From Bdellovibrionales bacterium (GTDB taxonomy: Bacteria; Bdellovibrionota; UBA1018; CAIMNF01), in assembly GCA_947372355.1 (NCBI GenBank), contig CANBTI010000006.1, positions 1 to 64,000 on the forward strand: a DNA stretch of 64,000 bases, read 5' to 3'. Of the stretch, positions 19,658-29,261 are shown piece by piece. Positions within the stretch are counted from its first letter, which is position 1; each line of letters opens with the position of its first letter. A program made the translations under genes and the position numbers. Under the pieces are notes generated by a model, which worked only from the letters and a program-made list of their open reading frames with translations, made no database searches and was not told the DNA's origin.

Positions 19658-20689
19658 ATGAATCACGGGAAAAAAGTGGTCCTTTCTGCTGTTCAGCCCA
19701 CCAATCAAATTCATATTGGAAATTATTTGGGCGCGATCAAAAACTGGGTTCAGTATCAAAATGATTATGATTGTTTGTTTTTCGCAGTAGATCTTCACTC
19801 AATCACCAGTGGAAAAGTTATTGATCCAAAAGAACTTCGCGAAAACACATATCGTGCGATTGCCACTTATGTTGCTTGTGGAATTGATCCAAACAAATCT
19901 ACTCTTTTTATTCAATCTCAAGTTCCTCAGCATGCTGAACTGGCTTGGGTGCTCACTTGCAATTCAAGCATGGGTGAACTTTCGCGCATGACCCAATACA
20001 AAGATAAATCTCAAAAAGCGGGCGCTCATATTCCTGCCGGACTATTTACTTATCCAGTGTTGATGGCTTCCGATATTCTTCTCTATAACACCCATCTCGT
20101 GCCAGTGGGCGAAGATCAAAAACAACATTTGGAACTCACCCGAGATATTGCCGAACGCATGAATTACAACTATCAGCTTGAGGGGGCTAAAACTGGTGAG
20201 AAGCCACTCTTCGTCGTTCCCGAGCCGATGATTCAAAAAACGGGCGCACGGATCATGAGCTTGCAAGATGGTGATGTGAAGATGTCTAAATCGGATCCCA
20301 CTGCCGGTGCCTGCGTATTCCTCAATGATTCGGATAAAGAGATCGAGAAAAAATTCAAACGCGCGGTCACCGATTCTGGAACAGAAGTGAAGGCCGAAGA
20401 GCAGTCCTCAGGCTTGCGCAACCTACTTCAAATTCAAGCCTGTATTTTAGGTGAAGAATACAACGCGGTGCTTTCACGTTACGTGGGAAAACAGTATGGT
20501 TACCTCAAGGTTGATACGGCGCACATTGTAATCAACGCAATCGGCCCAATTCGCGAAAAAACCGAAGAAATCCTAAAAGATCGCACGGAATTAGATCGGA
20601 TCTTGAAAGTTGGACGTGAAGCAGCCAGAGCACGTGCAGAAAAACAATTAAACGAGGTTTACAAACGGATCGGTTTCATTCGAGAATAA
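19658..20689 (+). CDS. trpS: Tryptophan--tRNA ligase
   Basis: VQPTNQIHIGNYLGAIKNWV (HIGH-like), KMSKSDP, PVGEDQKQHLELTRDIAERMN. Confidence 0.95.
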   Translation: MNHGKKVVLSAVQPTNQIHIGNYLGAIKNWVQYQNDYDCLFFAVDLHSITSGKVIDPKELRENTYRAIATYVACGIDPNKSTLFIQSQVPQHAELAWVLTCNSSMGELSRMTQYKDKSQKAGAHIPAGLFTYPVLMASDILLYNTHLVPVGEDQKQHLELTRDIAERMNYNYQLEGAKTGEKPLFVVPEPMIQKTGARIMSLQDGDVKMSKSDPTAGACVFLNDSDKEIEKKFKRAVTDSGTEVKAEEQSSGLRNLLQIQACILGEEYNAVLSRYVGKQYGYLKVDTAHIVINAIGPIREKTEEILKDRTELDRILKVGREAARARAEKQLNEVYKRIGFIRE

Positions 20690-20693
20690 CGTC

Positions 20694-21494
20694 ATGAGTA
20701 TGACACCAGTGACTACACGCTCTACTAGTTTCAAGATTCGTCTTGAACAATTTGAAGGTCCTTTAGATCTGATGCTCTATCTGATCCAAAGCCAAGAACT
20801 CGATGTTTCTACCGTATCGATTTCTCAAATCACCAACCAATATCTTCATGCCATTAAGCTCATGCAAGAACTTGATTTTGAAATCGCTTCAGAATTCTTA
20901 GTCATGGCAGCAACCCTAATCCTTTGGAAGAGTAAAGCACTCATGCCGAAGGAAGACGACGCTCTGGGTGCACAAGATGAAGTGACCATGCCACTCACTC
21001 AAGAAGAGCTCGTGAAACAATTGCTCTTACGCCAACGTTATCTCGAGGCGGCTGGCCGTTTAGCACAATACCCACTTTTAAATGATGATGTGTTCAATCG
21101 CCCTACTAAGCGCCCTCCAGTAGAAAAAATCTGGAAAGAAATGAACATGTCTCAATTGAGCACCACTTATCAGGATCTATTGATTCGTGAAAATAAACGC
21201 GCTCGAATTGTGATGAAGAAGGAAACCGTATCTCTTCAAGAAAAAATTCAAGAGTTTGGACGTCGATTAAAAATAAACGAACTCACTCCATTAGACACAC
21301 TCATTTCAGACAAAGCGATTCGTGGAGAATGGGTTGTTGGATTTTTGGCATCGTTAGAACTTTCACGCTTAAAACAAGTAAAAATCCACCAAGATAAAAA
21401 CTTTGATCCTATTTTTGTAGAGTTGCTACAAGAAATGATCAATTTCGATTCTAAACAAACGTCAGGTTTCGATTACGTCAGCAGCGAAGGTTAA
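20694..21494 (+). CDS. scpA: Segregation and condensation protein A
   Basis: FKIRLEQFEGPLDLMLYLIQSQELDVSTVSISQITNQYL. Confidence 0.93.
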   Translation: MSMTPVTTRSTSFKIRLEQFEGPLDLMLYLIQSQELDVSTVSISQITNQYLHAIKLMQELDFEIASEFLVMAATLILWKSKALMPKEDDALGAQDEVTMPLTQEELVKQLLLRQRYLEAAGRLAQYPLLNDDVFNRPTKRPPVEKIWKEMNMSQLSTTYQDLLIRENKRARIVMKKETVSLQEKIQEFGRRLKINELTPLDTLISDKAIRGEWVVGFLASLELSRLKQVKIHQDKNFDPIFVELLQEMINFDSKQTSGFDYVSSEG

Positions 21495-21515
21495 TTGCAT
21501 TAAGGGGAAAACATC

Positions 21516-23117
21516 ATGGGAAATAACAATAAAGATAACCACGACGAAGAACTAGTAACATTCATTCCAGGATCCAGTGCAATTGATATCGGTGAAATTC
21601 GCCGAGCTCAGCAAATGCAAGATGCCGATCTTTCTGAAGACGAAGAAAAAATTGATGAAGAATTATCGCTGAACGATGAAGCAAAACTCATCATGAGCGA
21701 ACTTGAAAACGATACTGAATTAAAAAAAGATGTTTTAGAAGGATACGAAGAATCAGAAAGTAACGATAATTTAGATCGTATTGCTGTAGGGGTTGCCGTT
21801 CAAACTGCACAAGACATCGCCGGCTATGAAAAACTTTCTATGGAAGTTTCCGATGAATTACACGCTCTCAATTTAGATCTCATTAAAGAAGACGTATTAC
21901 TCGAAAGCAGCATTGCTCAAGAATTGGCTGCAGAAGCTAAAGAAAAAGCCCCTAAAGCTAAGAAATCAAAAAAAGAAAAAATTGATGCTGAATCTGCTGA
22001 AATATTAGCCGCAGCAAATGCTGAAGAAGAAGGCGTTGAACTTGAAGAAATGAGCGAGCAAGATCTTGAATTAAAAGCCGCTCTTCCTCAACAAGATGAA
22101 AACGGCGAATATCTTCAAGAAGATTTACAATCTTGCATCAGTGCACTTTTGTTTTATTCAGAAAAACCAGTGAGTCTGAAAAAAATGAAAGACATGCTCG
22201 AGATGCCTGAAGCTGAAGATGAAATCATGCTTAAAGCAATCAATGCTCTTCGAGATGAATTCACTAAATCTACTCATGGTTTTGAAATTGCAGAAATTGC
22301 TGGTGGATATCAATACCGCACCAAAATCGCTCGTGCCCCACTCCTTCGTAAACTTGCAAAAATTCAAATCCAACGTTTATCTCGTGGAGCAATGGAATCC
22401 CTCACCATTGTTGCATTCAAACAACCTTGCACCAAAGACGACATTGATCAGGTTCGTGGAGTGGATTCATCCCATTTCATTCGTACCTTACTGGATCGTA
22501 ATTTAATTGAAGTGACAGGCCGTAGTGAAGCTGCGGGTCGCCCGATGATTTACAATACCACCAACACTTTCCTAGAAGTTTTCGGAATGATGGATCTCAC
22601 CGGTCTACCTTCTCTCCATGAGATTGAAGAAATGGTTCCACAATTAGTGGCTCAAGAAGAAGGCGCTGAAGATCCTCGTGTGATCCAAATGCGTAAAATG
22701 GTTCATCAAATGAAGGAAGATTCTAATCACTTGGATTATAACTCCAAAGAAGATGATGCGATTCTTCAAGATATCCGCGATCGTGTTAAATCCATTGATG
22801 TCACCACTCCATACCTTGCTCGTCAAAAAGCATTGGCTGCAGAAGGCATTCACGGAGCAGATGCTGAAGATATTTTAGCGCGTGAATTTGGATTTAGCCG
22901 TGATGCACATACTGGGCTAGCTCTTGAACCAACGATTCAGGCTGAACTTTCTTTAAAATCAGCAGATGAATCCAATCCTCATGTGGAACACTCCGATCTT
23001 GGTTTACTCACGATAGAAGAAACTTCTATTGAAACTTCCGCTGAATCGATTGAAATGAATCATGTTCGCCAAGCTTTAGAAAACATGGATCTTGATTCAG
23101 GTGAAGAACATCTATGA
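21516..23117 (+). CDS. scpB: Segregation and condensation protein B with long acidic N-terminal and C-terminal extensions
   Basis: Central ScpB core LQSCISALLFYSEKPVSLKKMKDML...SRGAMESLTIVAFKQPCTKDDIDQVRGVDSSHFIRTLLDRNLIEVTGRSEAAGRPMIYNTTNTFLEVFGM. Confidence 0.9.
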   Translation: MGNNNKDNHDEELVTFIPGSSAIDIGEIRRAQQMQDADLSEDEEKIDEELSLNDEAKLIMSELENDTELKKDVLEGYEESESNDNLDRIAVGVAVQTAQDIAGYEKLSMEVSDELHALNLDLIKEDVLLESSIAQELAAEAKEKAPKAKKSKKEKIDAESAEILAAANAEEEGVELEEMSEQDLELKAALPQQDENGEYLQEDLQSCISALLFYSEKPVSLKKMKDMLEMPEAEDEIMLKAINALRDEFTKSTHGFEIAEIAGGYQYRTKIARAPLLRKLAKIQIQRLSRGAMESLTIVAFKQPCTKDDIDQVRGVDSSHFIRTLLDRNLIEVTGRSEAAGRPMIYNTTNTFLEVFGMMDLTGLPSLHEIEEMVPQLVAQEEGAEDPRVIQMRKMVHQMKEDSNHLDYNSKEDDAILQDIRDRVKSIDVTTPYLARQKALAAEGIHGADAEDILAREFGFSRDAHTGLALEPTIQAELSLKSADESNPHVEHSDLGLLTIEETSIETSAESIEMNHVRQALENMDLDSGEEHL

Positions 23118-23773
23118 AATTTGTTTTAGCAATTCTTTTGCTTCTACAAACGAATGGTGCAATCGCAAAAGTGAGAACCGATTGTTCAAATTGGGAAAAA
23201 AACTTAAAAGATATAACTGAATTATCTGGTGAAAAACTAATCACCTTTAAAAAAGATAAAAGCCTGGAAGATCTTTTACTTTTGATCCAGAAATATCCCG
23301 ATGCCATTCCCTTCTCTGTAGAAACAAGAGGAAGTGAAACTCACAAACAAGCTGTGGATCGAGTTTACTCTACCGAATCTTGCTTGGATTTAACCTATTT
23401 CGATATTGTAAAACGTGTATTCAATGATCAAAAGATTAGTTCCTCTCAAAAGAAAAAGTTCTTAAATGAACTATTTTCAAGAATTGCCCGTGAAGATCAA
23501 ACCTCACTCATTTCAATTCTCACACGCACAAAATTAATCACGATGGCCATTGAAAACAAAATACTGAAACTGAGTAATGTTGAATATTTTGAAATTGGAT
23601 CTATCCTAAGTCAAATTCAAACCAGCATGAATCAAATTCGTGTGGAAAACGAAAGCTTAGATAAAAAACCTGATGCAGAAGCACTTTACAAAAACCTCAA
23701 TAGTGAAATTAAAAACAATACCATTTTAGATCAAAAACTAATCTGGTGGGTTAAACGAGTTCAGCAGTTATAA
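23114..23773 (+). CDS. Secreted hypothetical protein
   Basis: 219 aa ORF, signal peptide, ATGA overlap with scpB. Confidence 0.6.
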   Translation: MKFVLAILLLLQTNGAIAKVRTDCSNWEKNLKDITELSGEKLITFKKDKSLEDLLLLIQKYPDAIPFSVETRGSETHKQAVDRVYSTESCLDLTYFDIVKRVFNDQKISSSQKKKFLNELFSRIAREDQTSLISILTRTKLITMAIENKILKLSNVEYFEIGSILSQIQTSMNQIRVENESLDKKPDAEALYKNLNSEIKNNTILDQKLIWWVKRVQQL

Positions 23774-23781
23774 TTTTAATT

Positions 23782-24210
23782 TTATTTAACCGTCTTTTTT
23801 TTAGTATTTTTCTTTTTAGCTGTTTTCTTTTTATTCAATTTTTTAGGTTTCGGTATTCGACCAATTCTTGGATCACCCTTTTTAATCATTTTACAAAATT
23901 GTAATGCAAATGATTCAAACTCTTCTTCTGTTTCACGCAAACATTGCCAAGCTGAGTTTTCATTTTCAAAGAAGGTCACCCCTCTCAGTATTGGAAATTT
24001 AACTTTCATCTCCAATGTGTATTCATCAGGAATACAAACCCAGATCCCAGTATCGAGATCCATTTTTTCTTTTTTTCGCAAAACGAGAACGATCTTACTT
24101 CCCACGTAAATAGCCGTGCAGCCAAACATGGGTCTGGTATGAGTATCAAGACCTGATAATTCCTCTAAGATGAACTCATATGGCAATTGCTTCACTTTAG
24201 GTTTTTTCAT
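23782..24210 (-). CDS. TfoX-N-terminal-like protein
   Basis: ILEELSGLDTHTRPMFGCTAIYVGSKIVLVLRKKE; Lys-rich C-terminus. Confidence 0.45.
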   Translation of the reverse strand: MKKPKVKQLPYEFILEELSGLDTHTRPMFGCTAIYVGSKIVLVLRKKEKMDLDTGIWVCIPDEYTLEMKVKFPILRGVTFFENENSAWQCLRETEEEFESFALQFCKMIKKGDPRIGRIPKPKKLNKKKTAKKKNTKKKTVK

Positions 24211-24382
24211 ACCATTTCATCCTATCACCGACTCTAAAGCTGATAAAATGAAGAAAAAGCCGTAAAAAACATTATTCTTGTCAATAAGAGCAAGCCACGA
24301 TACAACACCGCATCACAAATCAATTGCGAATATCCGCGATTCGATAACCCTGTACTGCTGTTACAGCAGAGCGAGGAATCAT

Positions 24383-25852
24383 ATGTCTACATCTGAACGC
24401 ATTCAAAAAATCATAGCCCAAGCAGGTCTTGCATCTCGAAGAGAAGCCGAAACACTCATTGCAGAAGGCCAAGTGACCGTTAACGGAAAAACAGCAAAAT
24501 TGGGCGACAAAGCCACTCTTGGAGAAGATGCCATCAAGGTAAAAGGTAAACTCATCCACAATGCTGAGAACAAAGTTTACTATCTATTTTATAAACCAAA
24601 AAATGTAATCGCCATGGTGAACGAAGATGAAGAAGGACGCGACACCATTAAAAATTTCGTACGTGGAATCAATGAACGTGTGTTCACGGTTGGTCGTATG
24701 GATTTTTCTGGTGAAGGCGCAATCTTGCTTACCAATGATGGTGAGATGGCTCAAAAACTGACTAAATCAAATGATCTCATTCGTCGTTACCATGTAAAAG
24801 TAGATCGTCATCCAACTCAAGATGATCTTGATCGTTTAGGACGTGGTGGCCGTATTGAAAAAGTATCCATGAATCCGCATCACATTCGTGTGGTTCAAGA
24901 ATATGCAAAGAACGCTTTGATTGAAATTTCATTCCAAGGTTCTGGCGTAACAGAAATCCGTAAATATTTTGAAAACAAAGGATTTTTCCCTGAAAAAGTG
25001 ATCCGTGTAGGAATTGGTCATTTAAAAGCAGATAAGATGAAACCAGGTGAAGTGAAAAAAGTAGATGCTACTTCTATTCAAGCACTACTCATTCAACCTG
25101 AACTCACGACAAAATTAATTGAAAATATTGTTAAAACAAAAACTAAACGCAATGAGCATGCTGAAGAGAGATCCACTCCAGATAGTAGAGCATCAGCAGG
25201 CAGAAAAACATTCTCAGAAGTAGATAGTGAAGATCGTCCTTCACGTCGTCCGCCACGTGGTCGTCCACTTCCTGCAGAACGTGCAGCTGGTATCAAGCGT
25301 GCTCCTCGTGGTGATCTACCTACTCCACGTTTTAAAAAATCAGAAACCTCTGGAGATCGCGCTCGTGGTGATCGTCCGATGAGAAGTGATCGCCCAAGTT
25401 TTGGTGGAGATCGTAAACCTTCATTCGGAAGAGGCGCTCCTCGCGGCGGCGGAGATCGTCCTGCATTCGGAGATCGCAAACCATTCAGTGATCGAGCTCC
25501 TCGTGGATCTGTTCGTGGTGGCGGAGATCGCCCATCATTTGGTGATCGTAAGCCTTCATTCGGCAGAGGTGCTCCTCGCGGTGGTGATCGCCCAAGTTTT
25601 GGTGATCGTCCAGCACGCGGCGGCGGAGATCGTCCATCATTTGGTGATCGTAAACCTTCATTTGGTAGAGGTGCTCCTCGCGGCGGTGATCGCCCAAGTT
25701 TTGGTGATCGCGCTCCTCGTGGTGGCGGAGATCGTCCATCATTTGGTGATCGTAAGCCTTCATTTGGCAGAGGTGCTCCTCGCGGAGGTGGAAGTGATAG
25801 ACCAGCCCGCGCAGGTGGTAGAGCTGGATTTCAGCCTCGTTTTAAACGATAA
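24383..25852 (+). CDS. Pseudouridine synthase (RsuA/RluB family) with RGG/GDRPSFG-repeat tail
   Basis: S4 domain SERIQKIIAQAGLASRREAETLIAEGQVTVNGK; VFTVGRMDFSGEGAILLTNDGE; C-terminal tandem GDRPSFGDRKPSFGRGAPRGG. Start set to ATG preceded by GAGG. Confidence 0.92.
   Translation: MSTSERIQKIIAQAGLASRREAETLIAEGQVTVNGKTAKLGDKATLGEDAIKVKGKLIHNAENKVYYLFYKPKNVIAMVNEDEEGRDTIKNFVRGINERVFTVGRMDFSGEGAILLTNDGEMAQKLTKSNDLIRRYHVKVDRHPTQDDLDRLGRGGRIEKVSMNPHHIRVVQEYAKNALIEISFQGSGVTEIRKYFENKGFFPEKVIRVGIGHLKADKMKPGEVKKVDATSIQALLIQPELTTKLIENIVKTKTKRNEHAEERSTPDSRASAGRKTFSEVDSEDRPSRRPPRGRPLPAERAAGIKRAPRGDLPTPRFKKSETSGDRARGDRPMRSDRPSFGGDRKPSFGRGAPRGGGDRPAFGDRKPFSDRAPRGSVRGGGDRPSFGDRKPSFGRGAPRGGDRPSFGDRPARGGGDRPSFGDRKPSFGRGAPRGGDRPSFGDRAPRGGGDRPSFGDRKPSFGRGAPRGGGSDRPARAGGRAGFQPRFKR
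25384..25800 (+). repeat. Tandem coding repeat (units of about 63 nt encoding GDRPSFGDRKPSFGRGAPRGG plus shorter variants)
   Basis: Repeated nucleotide units visible in sequence and translation. Confidence 0.85.
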
Positions 25853-25870
25853 TCTTGTTAGATTAAAAAT

Positions 25871-25913
25871 AAAAAAAACGGCTAATAACTTAAATGTATT
25901 AGCCGTTTTTTTT
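25871..25913 (+). terminator. Rho-independent terminator of pseudouridine synthase gene
   Basis: AAAAAAAACGGCTAATA-ACTTAAATG-TATTAGCCGTTTTTTTT. Confidence 0.9.
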
Positions 25914-25941
25914 GATTTTCTTTTGTTCAAATACAAAAAAC

Positions 25942-25977
25942 AAAAAAACCTGAATGTGATACACATCCAGGTTTTTT
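25942..25977. terminator. Bidirectional terminator in convergent intergenic region
   Basis: AAAAAACCTG-A-ATGTG-ATA-CACAT-CCAGGTTTTTT. Confidence 0.8.
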
Positions 25978-26034
25978 CTTTCAGCAAATTTCTTGCGAAA
26001 ATGCCATAAATTTTATTAGTAGAGGGGTCGGATA

Positions 26035-26493
26035 TTATCCGCCGTATCCACCTCCACCGCCGCCGCGTCCACCGCGTCCGCCGCCGTCACCACGACCGCC
26101 ACCGCCGCGACCACCACGACCACCGCCACCGCCGCCGTATCCACCGCGACCGCCGCCGTCACCACGACCGCCACCGCCGCCGTATCCACCGCGTCCGCCA
26201 CCGCCGCCGCCGTATCCACCGCGTCCGCCGCCACCTTCACGTGGTTGCATTTCGCGAGCTTCATTCACAGTGATGGTACGACCTTCGTACTCAGCACCAT
26301 TTAATTTATCAATAGCAGCTTGTGCTTCTGTATCGTTAGACATTTCAACGAATCCGAAGCCTTTTGAGCGACCAGACATACGATCTGTAATCACTTTTGC
26401 AGATTCAACTGTTCCGTACTGTGCGAATGTTTCTTGAAGAACTTGATCTGTTGCAGAGAACGGAAGGTTTCCTACAAAAATACGTTTACCCAT
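26035..26493 (-). CDS. RRM-domain RNA-binding protein with glycine-rich (GGYGG) tail
   Basis: KRIFVGNLPFSATDQVLQETFAQYGTV (RNP2), RSKGFGFVEM (RNP1), Gly/Arg/Tyr tail. Confidence 0.95.
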   Translation of the reverse strand: MGKRIFVGNLPFSATDQVLQETFAQYGTVESAKVITDRMSGRSKGFGFVEMSNDTEAQAAIDKLNGAEYEGRTITVNEAREMQPREGGGGRGGYGGGGGGRGGYGGGGGRGDGGGRGGYGGGGGGRGGRGGGGRGDGGGRGGRGGGGGGYGG

Positions 26494-26968
26494 TTTTTTT
26501 ACTTAATCCATATATGAGCACAGGCTTTACCCATACTCGGTTTTTAGTTAACCAGGACTCAAATTTCACGGAGTAACGTAACAGGTCTTTACGAACTAGA
26601 ACACGGACACTCTCGGAACTGAATACTGAAGACACAGACAGTTTCGCATAAACAAGCGCAACGCGCAATCATTGATTTAGGCTCTGAACTTGCAGTTTTA
26701 ATCATCAAAAAGTGATGAAATGAAAATCAAAAAAATGGAAAAATTAGGATTTTATTTCTATAGAACTTTAGAACGCTGAGTGATTAATTTTAACGAAGTA
26801 CACATAGTTCCCGTACTTTTAAACCAATATTCTTCTTTAATTACGTGCATTTACAACGCTTCGTATTGGACGTTTTTTGAATTGAATTCAAGTCTAATCA
26901 TTCTTTAACATTGACAAAAAAATAGAACCGAGAGACCATTCATTCACAATTTTAATTACGTGGTTTAT

Positions 26969-27045
<77 letters not shown>

Positions 27046-27050
27046 ATTCG

Positions 27051-27092
27051 AAAAAACCCCCCTGACGATTCAATTCGTTAGGGGGGTTTTTT
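27051..27092 (+). terminator. Rho-independent terminator after tRNA-fMet
   Basis: AAAAAACCCCCCTGACGATTCAATTCGTTAGGGGGGTTTTTT. Confidence 0.9.
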
Positions 27093-27116
27093 ATGAACCA
27101 TGGTTCCGTTCGTTCA

Positions 27117-27953
27117 TTAATCAATTGGAAAAATTTTATCTAGAACTCTAGCAACACAGGAACGAACAGCAGTTTGGCCATAACCAAACCTTTTCGAAAT
27201 ATATTTTTGATTATCAAACTGCTGCTTCGGGAAAATCTTATTTAAACTTTTAATAAAATCCTGATCTTTTTCTAATGGCTGCCTAATATATTTATATGAA
27301 AAATCAAGATATCGAACTCGGTTTGTATGAACAAATTTAGTCTCTAAAGGATTATAATAGCCAAACTCTGCATAACCATGAAATGCCGATCTCTCCATTA
27401 GTTGTGCAAGTTCATTTGTTCCTAAATCTTTTACGCCCCAGCCTTTTAATATCAGCTCTTTTGCTAATTGATCATTTGCTTCGACAATTGCATAAGGTTT
27501 TAGTGAGTTTATTAATCCCTCTGATTTTAAATAAACTTCCGTTTGATTCACAGTTTCATTGAATGATTTTCCTGAGGTGGTCATGTCAATGAGTAAAATT
27601 TTTCTTCCTGCCAATAATTTTTTAGAAGGGAAATATTTACGAAAGTGTTGAAATAATTTCTTCTGAACTTTTTCCTGATTGTTCGAATTAAAATTTCCCA
27701 TACTACTGAGTGGTACCGTTGAAGCAATGTCAGGATGAATTTCTTGGAAAAGCGCAATGATTGGTACTGGACTACGCCCTACTCCTAAGTAGAAATATTC
27801 GTTAGGAGGATACTTTTCTAAAATTTCAAGATTGATTTCTTTCACCGACTGCAACCATTGAGGAAGGTCACTAGCATGACCAACGCTTAGATCTAAAAAA
27901 GAACTCAGTAAAAAAACTAAAACAAATGCATTTCGAAAAATTCCGGTATTCAC
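27117..27953 (-). CDS. Secreted protein with phosphoribosyltransferase-like motif
   Basis: Signal peptide; KILLIDMTTSGKSF resembles PRPP loop; YFYLGVGRSPVPIIALF. Confidence 0.45.
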   Translation of the reverse strand: MNTGIFRNAFVLVFLLSSFLDLSVGHASDLPQWLQSVKEINLEILEKYPPNEYFYLGVGRSPVPIIALFQEIHPDIASTVPLSSMGNFNSNNQEKVQKKLFQHFRKYFPSKKLLAGRKILLIDMTTSGKSFNETVNQTEVYLKSEGLINSLKPYAIVEANDQLAKELILKGWGVKDLGTNELAQLMERSAFHGYAEFGYYNPLETKFVHTNRVRYLDFSYKYIRQPLEKDQDFIKSLNKIFPKQQFDNQKYISKRFGYGQTAVRSCVARVLDKIFPID

Positions 27954-28033
27954 TCCTCTACTATTCGGAATAATTAGCTAATTCATTAAAATTCAATGAT
28001 TCCGTCAATTTATTAACTCATTTTAATTTTGAA

Positions 28034-28498
28034 CTACTTTTTCAATGCCACACTCGCGATAAAAATATCCTTTGTTGCTTTACTGAGACGATCAAACAAC
28101 ACACGAGAAAGATGTCTATAAAATGTAGCAACGGCATAGGGATACTTTTTCATGAAATCTTCAAAATCATTTGCCGAAAGCGAAAGACATTCACATCGAG
28201 TGTAAGCCACCACATTTGCACTTCTTGCAAAATACCCAAAAAGAACACTTTCTCCAAAATATGGATTTGAACTAGCATCAGTTCTGGCAATCACTATATT
28301 TTGTCCTTGATCATCTTTTTTGTTCACTTCTACTTGACCACTCAAAAGAAAAAACATCCTCGGATCACTTTCTTTTTCATTAATGATAAAGTCACGAACT
28401 TGATAAGCTTCTTTCTTCATTAAGTTCGATAAAGCCTGAAGTGCTTCCGGTTCCTTTTCTAAGCCGCTAAAAAGTTCAAATTTAGTAATGTTATTCAT
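28034..28498 (-). CDS. Cyclic nucleotide-binding domain protein
   Basis: From internal Met: MNNITKFELFSGLEKEPEALQALS...FFLLSGQVEVNKKD...NPYFGESVLFGYFARSANVVAYTRCECLSL. Confidence 0.75.
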   Translation of the reverse strand: MNNITKFELFSGLEKEPEALQALSNLMKKEAYQVRDFIINEKESDPRMFFLLSGQVEVNKKDDQGQNIVIARTDASSNPYFGESVLFGYFARSANVVAYTRCECLSLSANDFEDFMKKYPYAVATFYRHLSRVLFDRLSKATKDIFIASVALKK

Positions 28499-28853
28499 GA
28501 GACCAAATCCCAAAAAGATTTTTATCATGATCACGTAGCAATTGAAAACATCCCATTCCATCTGGGATATCCACTCTTTTACCAATCAAGGTTGCACCTA
28601 ACTTTTTTGCGATAACAGTTGAAAGTGAAAGTTTTGGAACTGCAAAATACATCACAGGAGTTTCACCCATTACCGCTTTGCCTTCTCTTATTCTTAATCC
28701 TCCAATTAACTCTTTTCCAGCTTTGATCATCAAATATTCTTCACCCATAGGCTGAAACTTCCAACCCAACAACTTTGAATAAAAATTCTTTGATTTTATT
28801 AAATTTTTAACTGGAATATCAAACCAAACAAACTCACCCTTGATCAACTTCAT
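28491..28853 (-). CDS. VOC (glyoxalase/bleomycin resistance) family protein
   Basis: FVWFDIPVKNLIKSKNFYSKLLGWKFQPM...MYFAVPKLSLSTVIAKKLGATLIGKRVDIPDGMGCFQLLRDHDKNLFGIW. Confidence 0.85.
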   Translation of the reverse strand: MKLIKGEFVWFDIPVKNLIKSKNFYSKLLGWKFQPMGEEYLMIKAGKELIGGLRIREGKAVMGETPVMYFAVPKLSLSTVIAKKLGATLIGKRVDIPDGMGCFQLLRDHDKNLFGIWSHE

Positions 28854-28919
28854 CTAAACTCTCCATTCATTCACTGTTGCAAAAGCAACTTTATTGACGC
28901 TTCAAAAATTATAAATATA

Positions 28920-29240
28920 GTGTATTCTATTATAGTGAAGCTTTTACATTTTGAAACTTTATTTATCATGATCCTCAGCATTCATCCCACTCTTGCTCAA
29001 GAGCAAAAAGTGAGCCCACTAGAGCAACCTAAGGGCAAAATCGAAAGAAAAGCTACACTGGATCCTATGACGAAAACAAAAATAATCTTTGGTAGATCCA
29101 TTAGAAAAAAAATCGAACATTGCACATCTGATATTGCAGTACTAGATGAAAAATCAAATTCTAACCTTGAAACCTTATTGCGTTTCCATGATGAAAAACA
29201 TAAATCTAATTCAAGCCAATTGGATGATTCAAATATCTAG
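28920..29240 (+). CDS. Small secreted hypothetical protein
   Basis: 106 aa ORF with hydrophobic N-terminus ending TLAQEQ. Confidence 0.4.
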   Translation: MYSIIVKLLHFETLFIMILSIHPTLAQEQKVSPLEQPKGKIERKATLDPMTKTKIIFGRSIRKKIEHCTSDIAVLDEKSNSNLETLLRFHDEKHKSNSSQLDDSNI

Positions 29241-29261
29241 AAGCCTTAAGGCAAATTAATT

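Noticed and set aside
24354-24368. CTGCTGT-T-ACAGCAG palindrome upstream of the pseudouridine synthase gene
   Set aside because: Short 7-bp arms, single occurrence noticed; may be an operator but not enough support.
25384-25800. Regularly spaced repeats as a possible CRISPR array
   Set aside because: Repeats are contiguous, in-frame and encode the RGG-type tail; no unique spacers.
25386-26009. 207-aa plus-strand ORF and minus-strand ORFs (25485-25763, 25093-25479) over the repeat tail
   Set aside because: Shadow ORFs produced by the periodic GDRPSFG coding repeat; composition (VLVIVSLH repeats) mirrors the true frame shifted by one.
26016-26264. 82-aa ORF rich in AVDTAAVAVV on minus strand
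   Set aside because: Frame-shifted shadow of the glycine-rich tail of the RRM gene.
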